10,490 nt of DNA from UMGS1124 sp964417835 (GCA_964417835.1 CAYQJD010000032.1:1-10490); one strand, 5' to 3'; counted from the first letter of the stretch, positions 1-6,598 are shown. Notes: generated from the letters alone by a model not told the origin. A program made the numbers and translations.

Positions 1-527
1 GCACCCATATCAGCAGATTGATCAACATTTGCCTCTTTATATGTTACTGTTAATTTATAAGAATGTGTTACTCCTTTTTCTATTCTATTTGTAACTATCG
101 CTGAATCTGTCGTTGGAAACATTTTTTCAGTAACCCCAGAAGTATCTTCGGATGATGCTGTACCATTACAATTTTTTCCATCACTTGAAGTACACGTTAA
201 TACATATACTAAATCCTCAGGTCTTGTTAATGTATTTACAACATTTTCTAGTACTACCCCATAGTTTACATATCCGTTTCCTGTATTTTCAACTGAAAAT
301 GTTTTTGTTCCTATTACCGTTCCTGGTGATATTGCATCACTTGATTCTAATATTCCATTTCCATCAGCATACGTTAATTCTAGATTAGCGAATGTTCCTG
401 CTATACTTTTATCAGAAGAATTTCCTTTTATTCTTGCTAAAAAGTATGCATAAGTTAATGCTATTAATGCTAGTGTAATTATTATAATCCCTGTCATACT
501 TACTATTATTTTTTGTTTTCTATTCAT
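1..527 (-). CDS. SipW-type signal peptide secreted protein (3' end off the left edge)
   Basis: An open frame of 175 complete codons starts at an ATG (525-527) and runs off the left edge with no stop, so only the N-terminal part is visible. The ATG has a good ribosome-binding site, AGGAG, about 9 bases upstream. The protein begins with a short basic stretch (MNRKQK), a hydrophobic core at about residues 7-28 and the box ALTYAYF at 23-29. That layout is typical of signal peptides cut by SipW-type (ER-type) signal peptidases, as in TasA, camelysin and many secreted Bacilli proteins. The rest is rich in Thr, Ser, Gly, Asn and Val and looks like a beta-sandwich surface protein; two cysteines lie close together in the sequences VLTC and KNCNG. 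No SipW peptidase gene is visible in the window. Substrate and exact role are unknown. Family assignment rests on the signal peptide only. Confidence 0.75.
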   Translation of the reverse strand, partial: MNRKQKIIVSMTGIIIITLALIALTYAYFLARIKGNSSDKSIAGTFANLELTYADGNGILESSDAISPGTVIGTKTFSVENTGNGYVNYGVVLENVVNTLTRPEDLVYVLTCTSSDGKNCNGTASSEDTSGVTEKMFPTTDSAIVTNRIEKGVTHSYKLTVTYKEANVDQSADMG

Positions 528-572
528 GAAATTAACTCCTTTTTTGATATAAAAAAATTATATAATTATTAA

Positions 573-659
573 CCCCTCCCTGGACTGTAAAATAATTTCC
601 AGAGTCAAAGAGCGATTATATAATTCTAATATACTCACAAATAAAATTGTCTTTGAGTA
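573..659 (-). promoter_or_regulatory. Candidate promoter and structured leader of the SipW-type gene
   Basis: Reading the minus strand toward the gene at 527, a TATAAT (615-620) could be a -10 box, though no good -35 sits at normal spacing. Upstream of it is a hairpin with arms TACTC/GAGTA and ACAA/TTGT and a 4-base bulge (632-659). Downstream, CTCTGG can pair with CCAGGG (one G-T pair, 15-base loop). The second arm runs into a G-rich GGGAGGGG block (573-583 region) that stands out in this AT-rich sequence. An 11-base repeat, ATTATATAATT, occurs at 557-567 and 615-625, on both sides of this block. I do not recognise a known riboswitch; a regulatory role is inference. Confidence 0.3.
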
Positions 660-712
660 CACTCACTCTATTTAAATATTAGCATATTTATTTTTTAAAT
701 TCAATTATATTT

Positions 713-1426
713 TTATAACATATTTAATAATGTTATTATACTTATAAAATTATTTAGAAAATGCAATCCTATACTACAAAATATATTGTCTGTTTTTTGA
801 TAAATATAAGCTAAAAATAATCCCATTGTAACATAAGAAATAGATTGTATTAACCCTAAAGTTAAAGTAACTCCTTCTTCTAATGGAAATACATGCATTA
901 AGCCAAATATAGATCCACTAATTATTACAAAAATATATTTATTTTTTATAACTTTTTTTAATCCCAATCTAAACAAAACTTCTTCATAAAATGGTGCTAA
1001 AATAGCACAAGATATGGCCATTAATATAGGAGATTGTTTTAAATATTCTTCAATCAAAGTTTGATTCATACTACTAACTGACTCAATATCATAATTTAAA
1101 AACTGTATAATTATTGCAGATAAAAATGTTACTAAATATTTTATTATAAAAAATAATATAAACATTTTTATAATATAACTAATATATTTACTTTTATTTT
1201 TCTTTAAAACATTAAAATCTTTTTTTATATCACTTCTATATACAATTATAAATATTAACATAATAAATAAAGAAATAATAAATTGTAAAAATACTTCTGC
1301 TTTTAATGAAATATTAGTTAAATCTACTTTTAGAATTTTCAAACAATATATAATAAATGTTCCTGTTAAAAAAAAACAAATTAAACAAAATATCAATTTT
1401 AAAATATTAAAAATTTTCTCTTTCAT
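713..1426 (-). CDS. CPBP family intramembrane metalloprotease (CAAX/ABI type)
   Basis: A 237-residue multi-span membrane protein with all the signature motifs of the CPBP (Rce1-like) family: EEVLFR at 148-153 (EExxxR), FGLMH at 174-178 (FxxxH) and HFLNN at 222-226 (HxxxN). The glutamates and histidines form the presumed metal-dependent active site within the membrane. Family members cut prenylated proteins, process or give immunity to bacteriocins, or act as general membrane proteases; the substrate here is unknown. The gene starts 4 bases after the stop of its upstream paralogue. Its ribosome-binding site (AGGATGG) lies in the last codons of that gene, so translation is probably coupled. No bacteriocin precursor or transporter is visible nearby. 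Confidence 0.9.
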   Translation of the reverse strand: MKEKIFNILKLIFCLICFFLTGTFIIYCLKILKVDLTNISLKAEVFLQFIISLFIMLIFIIVYRSDIKKDFNVLKKNKSKYISYIIKMFILFFIIKYLVTFLSAIIIQFLNYDIESVSSMNQTLIEEYLKQSPILMAISCAILAPFYEEVLFRLGLKKVIKNKYIFVIISGSIFGLMHVFPLEEGVTLTLGLIQSISYVTMGLFLAYIYQKTDNIFCSIGLHFLNNFISIITLLNML

Positions 1427-1430
1427 AAAA

Positions 1431-2129
1431 TTACCATCCTATATAATTAATTATTATAATATTACTTAATAAGTAAAATGAATATAAAATAATTGTAAAC
1501 CAAATACTATTCTCTTTTCTATACATAAACGATAGCATAGAAAATAAAACAAAAGTGCTTAATGAATTAATCATTACATATCCTAAAGTACCACTTAATT
1601 TTATTGCATAAACTAAAGAAGCTAAAAGTCCACTAAGTAAAATAAATGTATCATTTTTTTTACATATTTTATTTACACTAAGTATTATAACAGAACAATA
1701 TAAATATGGATTTATTAAATAATCAATAATTATTTTAATAATTAAACTATAACTTAAATTTTGATCAAAAATATTATAAAAATTTTTTTCTAAAATCGAT
1801 ATATTAAATATTTTACCAATAAATTTAACTACATATTCAAAAAGATAAGTTATTAATGTTATAGCTAATAAGCTTAAAATAAATGTAAATATTTTTTTTA
1901 ATAAGTTATTAGAAGAATAACTATTCTTAAAATCTTTTTTAAATAATAAATATATTAAAAAACACATTATTAATTTAATTATAATATTAATAGTAGTTTG
2001 TATAAAAATAGAATACGTGTTTATATTTATTCCTATAATATCTATAATATTATATGTAACAGTTTCAAAATATAAAAGAATTAATATAGATAAAACTATA
2101 GATAACAAACCACTTATTTTTTTGTTCAT
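1431..2129 (-). CDS. CPBP-like membrane protein lacking the catalytic residues
   Basis: A 232-residue, strongly hydrophobic protein with about 6-8 membrane spans. It does not show CPBP motifs, but its C-terminal half lines up with the downstream CPBP protease nearly without gaps: 'NPYLYCSVII' (140-149) opposite 'APFYEEVLFR', 'SGLLASLVYA' opposite 'SGSIFGLMHV', and 'SIWFTIILY' opposite 'NIFCSIGLH'. At the catalytic places E148, E149, R153, F174, H178, H222 and N226 of the protease it has Y144, C145, I149, A170, Y174, Y216 and L220. It is therefore probably a diverged, catalytically dead paralogue. The frame is intact and preceded by a good ribosome-binding site (AAGGTGG), so it does not look like a decaying pseudogene. 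It could be a partner, regulator or substrate-binding subunit of its neighbour; this is inference. Confidence 0.7.
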   Translation of the reverse strand: MNKKISGLLSIVLSILILLYFETVTYNIIDIIGININTYSIFIQTTINIIIKLIMCFLIYLLFKKDFKNSYSSNNLLKKIFTFILSLLAITLITYLFEYVVKFIGKIFNISILEKNFYNIFDQNLSYSLIIKIIIDYLINPYLYCSVIILSVNKICKKNDTFILLSGLLASLVYAIKLSGTLGYVMINSLSTFVLFSMLSFMYRKENSIWFTIILYSFYLLSNIIIINYIGW

Positions 2130-2148
2130 AATACCACCTTATCTTAAT

Positions 2149-2175
2149 ATTATAATTTTTTTATCATAAGTTCAA
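2149..2175 (-). promoter_or_regulatory. Weak sigma-A promoter candidate for the CPBP pair
   Basis: TTGAAC (2170-2175) and TATAAT (2149-2154) on the minus strand, upstream of the gene starting at 2129. The 15-base spacing is shorter than the usual 17, so this is tentative. Confidence 0.35.
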
Positions 2176-2199
2176 TAAGTTTGGTTTATTTTACTTTAA

Positions 2200-2841
2200 T
2201 TATACAGTTTTATTTATTATATATATTTTACCGCTTTTATAAAAAGAATAAAAAACATCACTTAATAATAATCCTTTACTATTTATTTTATTTAATAACC
2301 ATTCTTCTGTCTTTTTTAAATGTTTTAAAGTATCTTTTTGTATTTCACCATCTATAATTAAAGGCATAGGAAAATCACTTTTTGTTTTAAATAAGTTATA
2401 TTTAAATATACTTAATTTTCCATTAGGTTCTAAAAAAGCATATTCTACATCACTTATAGATTTTATACTTGATTGTCTTAATTCTAGTAATAAATTATCA
2501 ATAGAATATCTTTGTTTAATTAATTCTTTAAAATTTAATTTCCCATTAGAAATAATTAAACTTGGTTTTCCTGTCATTACTTGATTAAATTTTCTTGATT
2601 TTAATGATATTTTAGCTAAAACTATTTCTAATAATACTAATGATGCAATTGGAATGATTGTTAAATATATAGGATCGTTTATATTTTCTATACTAATTGC
2701 AATTAATTCTGCTATTAAAATTGAAACTATTAAATCTATAATTTCTAATTGACTAATTTCTCTTTTCCCCATAATTCTATAAGCTATAACTACTATAAAA
2801 TAAAAAAATATAGTTCTAAATAAAGCAGATAATAATTCCAT
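2200..2841 (-). CDS. DUF421 / YetF-type membrane protein
   Basis: A 213-residue protein with three likely membrane spans near the N terminus (about 5-22, 33-50, 56-76) and a soluble C-terminal half. Typical DUF421 features are MGKREISQL at 24-32 just after the first span, GKPSLIISNGKL at 91-102, and DVEYAFLEPNGKLS at 131-144. This is the YetF/YrbG/YkjA-like family, found in several copies in many spore formers and without a firmly established biochemical function. The start has a GGTGA ribosome-binding site. The gene follows the thrS terminator. A weak promoter (TTGCTT, 17 bases, TAATTT) overlaps the terminator's T run, but read-through from thrS is equally possible. Confidence 0.88.
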   Translation of the reverse strand: MELLSALFRTIFFYFIVVIAYRIMGKREISQLEIIDLIVSILIAELIAISIENINDPIYLTIIPIASLVLLEIVLAKISLKSRKFNQVMTGKPSLIISNGKLNFKELIKQRYSIDNLLLELRQSSIKSISDVEYAFLEPNGKLSIFKYNLFKTKSDFPMPLIIDGEIQKDTLKHLKKTEEWLLNKINSKGLLLSDVFYSFYKSGKIYIINKTV

Positions 2842-2887
2842 ATAAAATCACCATTATTATTATGGGATAAATTATTTTTTTTTAAAC

Positions 2888-2911
2888 AAAAAAGCAAGAA
2901 TAAACTTGCTA
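2888..2911 (-). terminator. Intrinsic terminator after thrS
   Basis: On the minus strand, AGCAAG (2905-2910) pairs with CTTGCT (2893-2898) around the 6-base loop TTTATT, followed at once by a run of six T. The upstream arm begins inside the thrS TAG stop codon. Confidence 0.8.
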
Positions 2912-4675
2912 TTTAATATTTTGTTTTTTATTATTTATTGTTTTTAATACTAAGTTAATAAACTCTTCTAAACTTAATGTATTAGTTTCTTCTTCACCAA
3001 ATATTCTATAACTTACTTTCTCTTCATCTGTTTCTTTTTGTCCTAAAATAACTGTAATTGGATTTTTATTTATAACAGAATCTCTTAAACGGTATCCAAG
3101 TTTTTCTTCTCTAGAATCCAATTTAGTTCTTATATTAAAACTTTCTAATTCTTCTTTTATCTTTTCAGCATATTCCAAATGATATTCATTATTCACAGGA
3201 ATAATATTTACTTGAACTGGAGATAACCAAAGTGGTAATACTCCTTTAGTTTCTTCTAATAAATATGCCATAAAACGATCTAAGCTCCCAAATACCGCTC
3301 TATGTAAAACTACAGGAGTTTTCTTTTCACCATCAGAATCAACATAAGTTAAATCAAATTTCATTGGTAGACAAAAATCTAACTGGCAAGTTGATAAAGT
3401 ATATTCTGGCCCTACTGCTGGTTTTACTTGGACATCAAGTTTAGGTCCATAAAATGCTGCTTCTCCAATTTTCTCAGTATATTCTATTCCAATATCATCC
3501 AAAACTTTTCTTAAAGTGTTTTCTGCATTCTCCCACATTTTATCATCTGGATAATATTTTATTTTATCTTCCTTGTCTCTTAACGAAAGTTCAAAATGAT
3601 AATTATTTATATTAAGTTCTTTATAAACCTCCAATATTAAATTAACAACATTAGAAAATTCACTTTCTATTTGATTTGGTGTAACAAATAAATGTGCATC
3701 ATTCTGACAAAAAGTTCTAACTCTTTCAATTCCTTTTAAAGCTCCACTTGCTTCATACCTACAATCTCTTGCAATTTCTCCAATTCTTATTGGAAGATCT
3801 TTATATGAATGTATTTCATTAGAATATATCATCATATGATGAGGGCAATTCATAGGTCTAAGTACAAACTCTTCTCCATCAACTTCCATTTTAGGAAACA
3901 TATTTTCTTTGTAATGATCCCAATGTCCTGAAGTTTTATATAATTCTACATTTCCTAATGGTGGAGTTAAAACATGCTTATACCCTAACTTTTTTTCTTT
4001 TTGTTTAATATAGTTTTCTAATTCTTCCCAAATTATATAACCATTAGGCAAATACATTGGCAAGCCTTTACCTACTAAATCATTAGTCATAAATATGCCT
4101 AAATCTTTACCTATTTTTCTGTGATCTCTATTTTTGGCATCCTCAAGTTCAAATAAATGATTGTTAAGTTCTTCTTCTGTTGGAAAACATATTCCATAAA
4201 TTCTTTGAAGTACTTTATTATTTTTATCACCTTTAAAATATGCTCCACTAAATTTTAATAGTTTAAAATATCTACATTCTTTTACAGTTTCTACATGTGG
4301 ACCTCTACAAAGATCAGTAAAATCTCCTTGAGAATACGTAGAAATTACTGTTGAATCTTCATCCATTCTATTAATTAAATCTAATTTATAAGGATCTTCT
4401 TTAAATTGCTCTAAAGCTTCACTTTTAGTAATCTCATGTCTTATAATTCTCTTTCCATCTTTAACAATCTTTTTCATTTCCTTTGAAATATTATTTAAAT
4501 CCTCTTCTGTTAAAGTAATATCTCCTAAATCTATATCATAATAGAATCCTTCTTCAATAACAGGTCCAACCCAAAATTTAGCATTTGGATACAAATGCTT
4601 AACAGCTTGTGCCATTAAATGTGCACAACTATGATTTAATTTACTCAGATATTCATTCTCTTTAATGTTTATCAT
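2909..4675 (-). CDS. thrS: Threonyl-tRNA synthetase without TGS domain
   Basis: 588 residues. It charges tRNA-Thr with threonine in two ATP-dependent steps. The usual bacterial enzyme is about 640 residues and starts with a TGS domain. Here the protein begins directly at the editing (N2) domain: HSCAH (H15, H19) and CRGPH (C123, H127) form its conserved site for clearing Ser-tRNA-Thr. The class II catalytic core follows, with the zinc ligands C277 (MNCPHH), H328 (NDAHLF) and H458 (VVLHRA), motif 2 around RYEASG (306-311) and motif 3 at HRAVFGSLDRF. The anticodon-binding domain starts near 484 (LSPVQV). The ATG has an AAGGAG site that lies in the final codons of the small upstream gene, so translation is probably coupled. 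Expression is governed by the T-box leader at 4896-5106. Confidence 0.97.
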   Translation of the reverse strand: MINIKENEYLSKLNHSCAHLMAQAVKHLYPNAKFWVGPVIEEGFYYDIDLGDITLTEEDLNNISKEMKKIVKDGKRIIRHEITKSEALEQFKEDPYKLDLINRMDEDSTVISTYSQGDFTDLCRGPHVETVKECRYFKLLKFSGAYFKGDKNNKVLQRIYGICFPTEEELNNHLFELEDAKNRDHRKIGKDLGIFMTNDLVGKGLPMYLPNGYIIWEELENYIKQKEKKLGYKHVLTPPLGNVELYKTSGHWDHYKENMFPKMEVDGEEFVLRPMNCPHHMMIYSNEIHSYKDLPIRIGEIARDCRYEASGALKGIERVRTFCQNDAHLFVTPNQIESEFSNVVNLILEVYKELNINNYHFELSLRDKEDKIKYYPDDKMWENAENTLRKVLDDIGIEYTEKIGEAAFYGPKLDVQVKPAVGPEYTLSTCQLDFCLPMKFDLTYVDSDGEKKTPVVLHRAVFGSLDRFMAYLLEETKGVLPLWLSPVQVNIIPVNNEYHLEYAEKIKEELESFNIRTKLDSREEKLGYRLRDSVINKNPITVILGQKETDEEKVSYRIFGEEETNTLSLEEFINLVLKTINNKKQNIK

Positions 4676-4679
4676 ATAA

Positions 4680-4886
4680 CTATTTTCTCCTTTTTTCTAT
4701 AAATTCATATTCTTCTAAACTAAGTACACACTTAGAAATTTTTCTTTTTATTTTATTACACTCTTCATCAAGCAAACCTTTTTCATTATTATCTTTTGAA
4801 GTACATATTTTAAATCTTAATTCAAACAAAGTTTTCTTTAAATCTTTTAATTCTTCTTTAATTTTATTATACTCATCTTCATTCAA
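4680..4886 (-). CDS. Small helical protein between the T-box and thrS
   Basis: The frame stays open upstream to an ATG at 4952, but that ATG lies inside the T-box TGGTACC motif and has no ribosome-binding site, so it cannot be the true start. The best start is the TTG at 4884-4886, ten bases after AAAGAGGG, giving 68 residues. The product is rich in Lys and Glu, with two probable helices (about residues 2-28 and 38-66) around a loop KDNNEKG, and three cysteines. The layout resembles a helical hairpin such as the N-terminal arm of GreA proteins, but the similarity is too weak to name it. It ends 4 bases before thrS, its last codons holding the thrS ribosome-binding site. It could be a real protein tied to threonine supply, or mainly a translated leader coupling the T-box to thrS. 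Confidence 0.6.
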   Translation of the reverse strand: MNEDEYNKIKEELKDLKKTLFELRFKICTSKDNNEKGLLDEECNKIKRKISKCVLSLEEYEFIEKRRK

Positions 4887-4895
4887 TACTATTTT

Positions 4896-5106
4896 ACCCT
4901 CTTTCAAAAAAAAAGATAAATACAAAGGAGTGCATATAAAACACGGTACCATCCTATTATTTATCTTAATTTGTATAACGACATTACCCGGAAATTATTA
5001 TTTCTCTACAAAAGTAGTAACTTTTATTCATCTTATTCATTTTCACCACACATGAACTCTCTATAAAAGATTAAATAAAAATCTTGTCTTTTGTAATTGA
5101 TTTAAC
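4896..5106 (-). ncRNA. T-box leader (tRNA-Thr sensing) of the thrS operon
   Basis: The minus strand shows the T-box core: AGGA (4952-4955), the bulge TGGTACC (4945-4951), GTG (4942-4944), a loop, then CACTCCT (4926-4932), which pairs with GTG and AGGA to form the antiterminator. The TGGT in the bulge would pair with the ACCA end of uncharged tRNA. Upstream, AGAGAG (5057-5062), a TTCAT/ATGAA hairpin with GGTGAAA, and a threonine ACT codon in GTTACTAC match the Stem I region. A threonine specifier fits thrS as the target. No normal terminator follows: the nine-T run (4906-4914) comes after a long AT stem (AAGATAAATA at 4958-4967 with TATTTATCTT at 4913-4922) that encloses the antiterminator. 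CACTCCTTT can instead pair with AAAGAGGGT, the ribosome-binding site of the small gene. Confidence 0.88.
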
Positions 5107-5112
5107 ACTATG

Positions 5113-5141
5113 AATATAACACATAACTTTTAAAAAATCAA
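5113..5141 (-). promoter_or_regulatory. Sigma-A promoter of the T-box/thrS operon
   Basis: TTGATT (5136-5141), 17 bases, TATATT (5113-5118) on the minus strand. Transcription would start near 5106, giving a leader of about 210 bases that carries the whole T-box. Confidence 0.65.
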
Positions 5142-5158
5142 ATTATATAATATTTTCA

Positions 5159-5713
5159 TCACTTACAAAATTTTATATTACCAAATGTTTCAAACATATT
5201 TAAAATACCATTTATTGTAAAGAAAAATCCTAACATTAAACATTCATTAGTAATATCCATATATATATTAGTTACTGTTAATATTCCTAATAATATAAAT
5301 AAACTCATAGAAAATAAATTTATAAATAAAGAATAATTTCTCTGATTTCTCAAATCTTCAATTCTTATTAATTTTATAATTACCATCATAATAATCCATC
5401 CAATTAAAGTTATTGAAATTACCATATTAGAAGGTTCATCAATATACTTTAAACCACTAAAACTTGCTATTATACATGCTAAAGAAATATATAATGAATT
5501 CATTCCAGTAAGGTTTTTTGTAAGCAAATAATTAGTAAATTCCAATCCAAAATATAAAAGCATTACAATATAAAATATTAACCCACTATCTATAAATTTT
5601 ACGCCTGAAGTAAAGAAAAAAGATAGTCCTATTAAAAGTGTCAAAATAGATGTTATAATTAATACGATATTTTTAGATTTAACTTCATCTTTTGTTAAAT
5701 TTATAGTCTTCAT
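5159..5713 (-). CDS. Six-span membrane protein, possibly DUF308/HdeD-like
   Basis: 184 residues, with six likely membrane spans at about 15-33, 44-64, 72-88, 97-115, 128-148 and 155-172 and short loops. The last pair, with 'LFILLGIL' followed by 'LGFFFTINGILNMFE', resembles the repeated two-helix unit of DUF308 proteins such as HdeD (about 190 residues, six spans), an acid-stress-linked membrane family. The match is by pattern only. The ATG has an AGGTGAT ribosome-binding site and is served by its own promoter (5730-5758). The stop lies 18 bases before the -35 box of the thrS operon with no terminator between, so some read-through into that operon is possible. Confidence 0.6.
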   Translation of the reverse strand: MKTINLTKDEVKSKNIVLIITSILTLLIGLSFFFTSGVKFIDSGLIFYIVMLLYFGLEFTNYLLTKNLTGMNSLYISLACIIASFSGLKYIDEPSNMVISITLIGWIIMMVIIKLIRIEDLRNQRNYSLFINLFSMSLFILLGILTVTNIYMDITNECLMLGFFFTINGILNMFETFGNIKFCK

Positions 5714-5729
5714 ATTATCACCTATTTTA

Positions 5730-5758
5730 ATATTAAATTAATTAATTAGAAAAGTCAA
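5730..5758 (-). promoter_or_regulatory. Sigma-A promoter of the six-span membrane protein
   Basis: TTGACT (5753-5758), 17 bases, TAATAT (5730-5735) on the minus strand. The -35 box is 6 bases from that of the divergent slipin promoter. Confidence 0.75.
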
Positions 5759-5764
5759 TTTTTA

Positions 5765-5793
5765 TTGATAAAATATATTAAATACTATAGAAT
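5765..5793 (+). promoter_or_regulatory. Sigma-A promoter of the slipin gene
   Basis: TTGATA (5765-5770), 17 bases, TAGAAT (5788-5793), followed by a leader of about 20 bases to the ATG at 5819. Confidence 0.75.
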
Positions 5794-5818
5794 TAAATAT
5801 GAAAGGAGTTTACATTAT

Positions 5819-6598
5819 ATGAAAGTTTTATTAGTTATTCTTTTAATATTCTTATTAGTAATAATATTAACATCTATAAGACAAATTAACGAATATGAAA
5901 GAGGTGTATTATTTCAATTAGGAAAATTTAAAAAAATACTTAATCCAGGATGGAACATAGTTTTACCAATAATTCAATCTTTTAAAAAAGTTGATATAAG
6001 AACGAAAGTAGTTGATGTACCAGAACAAGATGCTATAACTAAAGATAACGTTTCTATTAGAATTAATGCTGTAATTTACTATAATATTTTTGATGCATCT
6101 AAAGCTATTATTCAAGTTGAAAACTACCGTTATGCTGTTAGTCAACTAGCTCAAACAACAATGAGAAATGCCGTTGGAGCTGTATCTTTAGACGATTTAT
6201 TATCCGAAAGAGATAAAATTTCCACTGAAATTTGCAAAATAATTGATACGGCAACTGATCCATGGGGAATAAAGGTGGATAATGTTGAACTAAAAGATAT
6301 TAAACTTCCTAATGATATGGAAAGAGTTATTGCTAAAAATGCTGAAGCAGAAAGAGAAAAGAAAGCTGTTATTACAAAATCAACTGGTGAAGTTGAAGCA
6401 GCTAAAAACTTAGCTGAAGCAGCAGAAATAATGTCTCAAACACCTGGAGCTTTACACTTAAGAACACTTTCAACTTTAAATGACATTTCAAGTGATCAAT
6501 CAAATACTATTGTATTTGCAGTACCACTAGAAATATTAAGAGCTTTTGAAAATGGTAATGGAAAAGAAATAATTGAAAAAATAAGTAAAAATAAATAG
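5819..6598 (+). CDS. Slipin/stomatin-like SPFH membrane protein
   Basis: 259 residues from the ATG at 5819, which has AAGGAG ten bases upstream. An in-frame TTG at 5765 would add 18 residues, but it is part of the -35 box and has no ribosome-binding site. One membrane span (about 2-20) is followed by a full SPFH domain: YERGVLFQLGKFKKILNPGW (26-45), KVDIRTKVVDVPEQDAITKD (57-76), then WGIKVDNVELKDIKLP (149-164). A helical Ala/Glu-rich segment (AEAEREKKAVI, about 175-205) would drive oligomerisation into a membrane ring. Slipins organise membrane microdomains and often work with an NfeD partner or a protease. No NfeD gene is visible on either side, and the gene is bounded by its own promoter and terminator, so it is transcribed alone. 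Confidence 0.93.
   Translation: MKVLLVILLIFLLVIILTSIRQINEYERGVLFQLGKFKKILNPGWNIVLPIIQSFKKVDIRTKVVDVPEQDAITKDNVSIRINAVIYYNIFDASKAIIQVENYRYAVSQLAQTTMRNAVGAVSLDDLLSERDKISTEICKIIDTATDPWGIKVDNVELKDIKLPNDMERVIAKNAEAEREKKAVITKSTGEVEAAKNLAEAAEIMSQTPGALHLRTLSTLNDISSDQSNTIVFAVPLEILRAFENGNGKEIIEKISKNK

Noticed and set aside
152..388. Open frame of 78 codons on the plus strand, His/Leu/Phe-rich
   Set aside because: It lies antisense to the SipW-type gene, has odd composition and no ribosome-binding site; the minus frame is clearly the coding one.
541..712. CRISPR array or tandem repeat in the leader region
   Set aside because: Only one 11-base AT-only motif occurs twice; there is no regular repeat-spacer pattern here or elsewhere in the window.
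713..1426. Bacteriocin immunity or maturation locus around the CPBP protease
   Set aside because: No bacteriocin precursor with a double-glycine leader and no ABC transporter is seen nearby, so a bacteriocin role is not supported.
4887..4952. N-terminal extension of the small gene to the ATG at 4952
   Set aside because: This ATG is inside the T-box AGGATGGTACC motif and the extension is the antiterminator and T run, not coding sequence.
4906..4967. Conventional T-box transcription terminator
   Set aside because: The stem before the T run encloses the whole antiterminator instead of competing with it, so it does not behave like a normal T-box terminator; kept only as a rival explanation.
5765..5818. 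TTG start of the slipin at 5765
   Set aside because: The TTG is part of the -35 box TTGATA; the ATG at 5819 has AAGGAG at proper spacing.
5963..6145. 60-codon frame on the minus strand
   Set aside because: Antisense to the conserved SPFH domain of the slipin gene, with no start signals.
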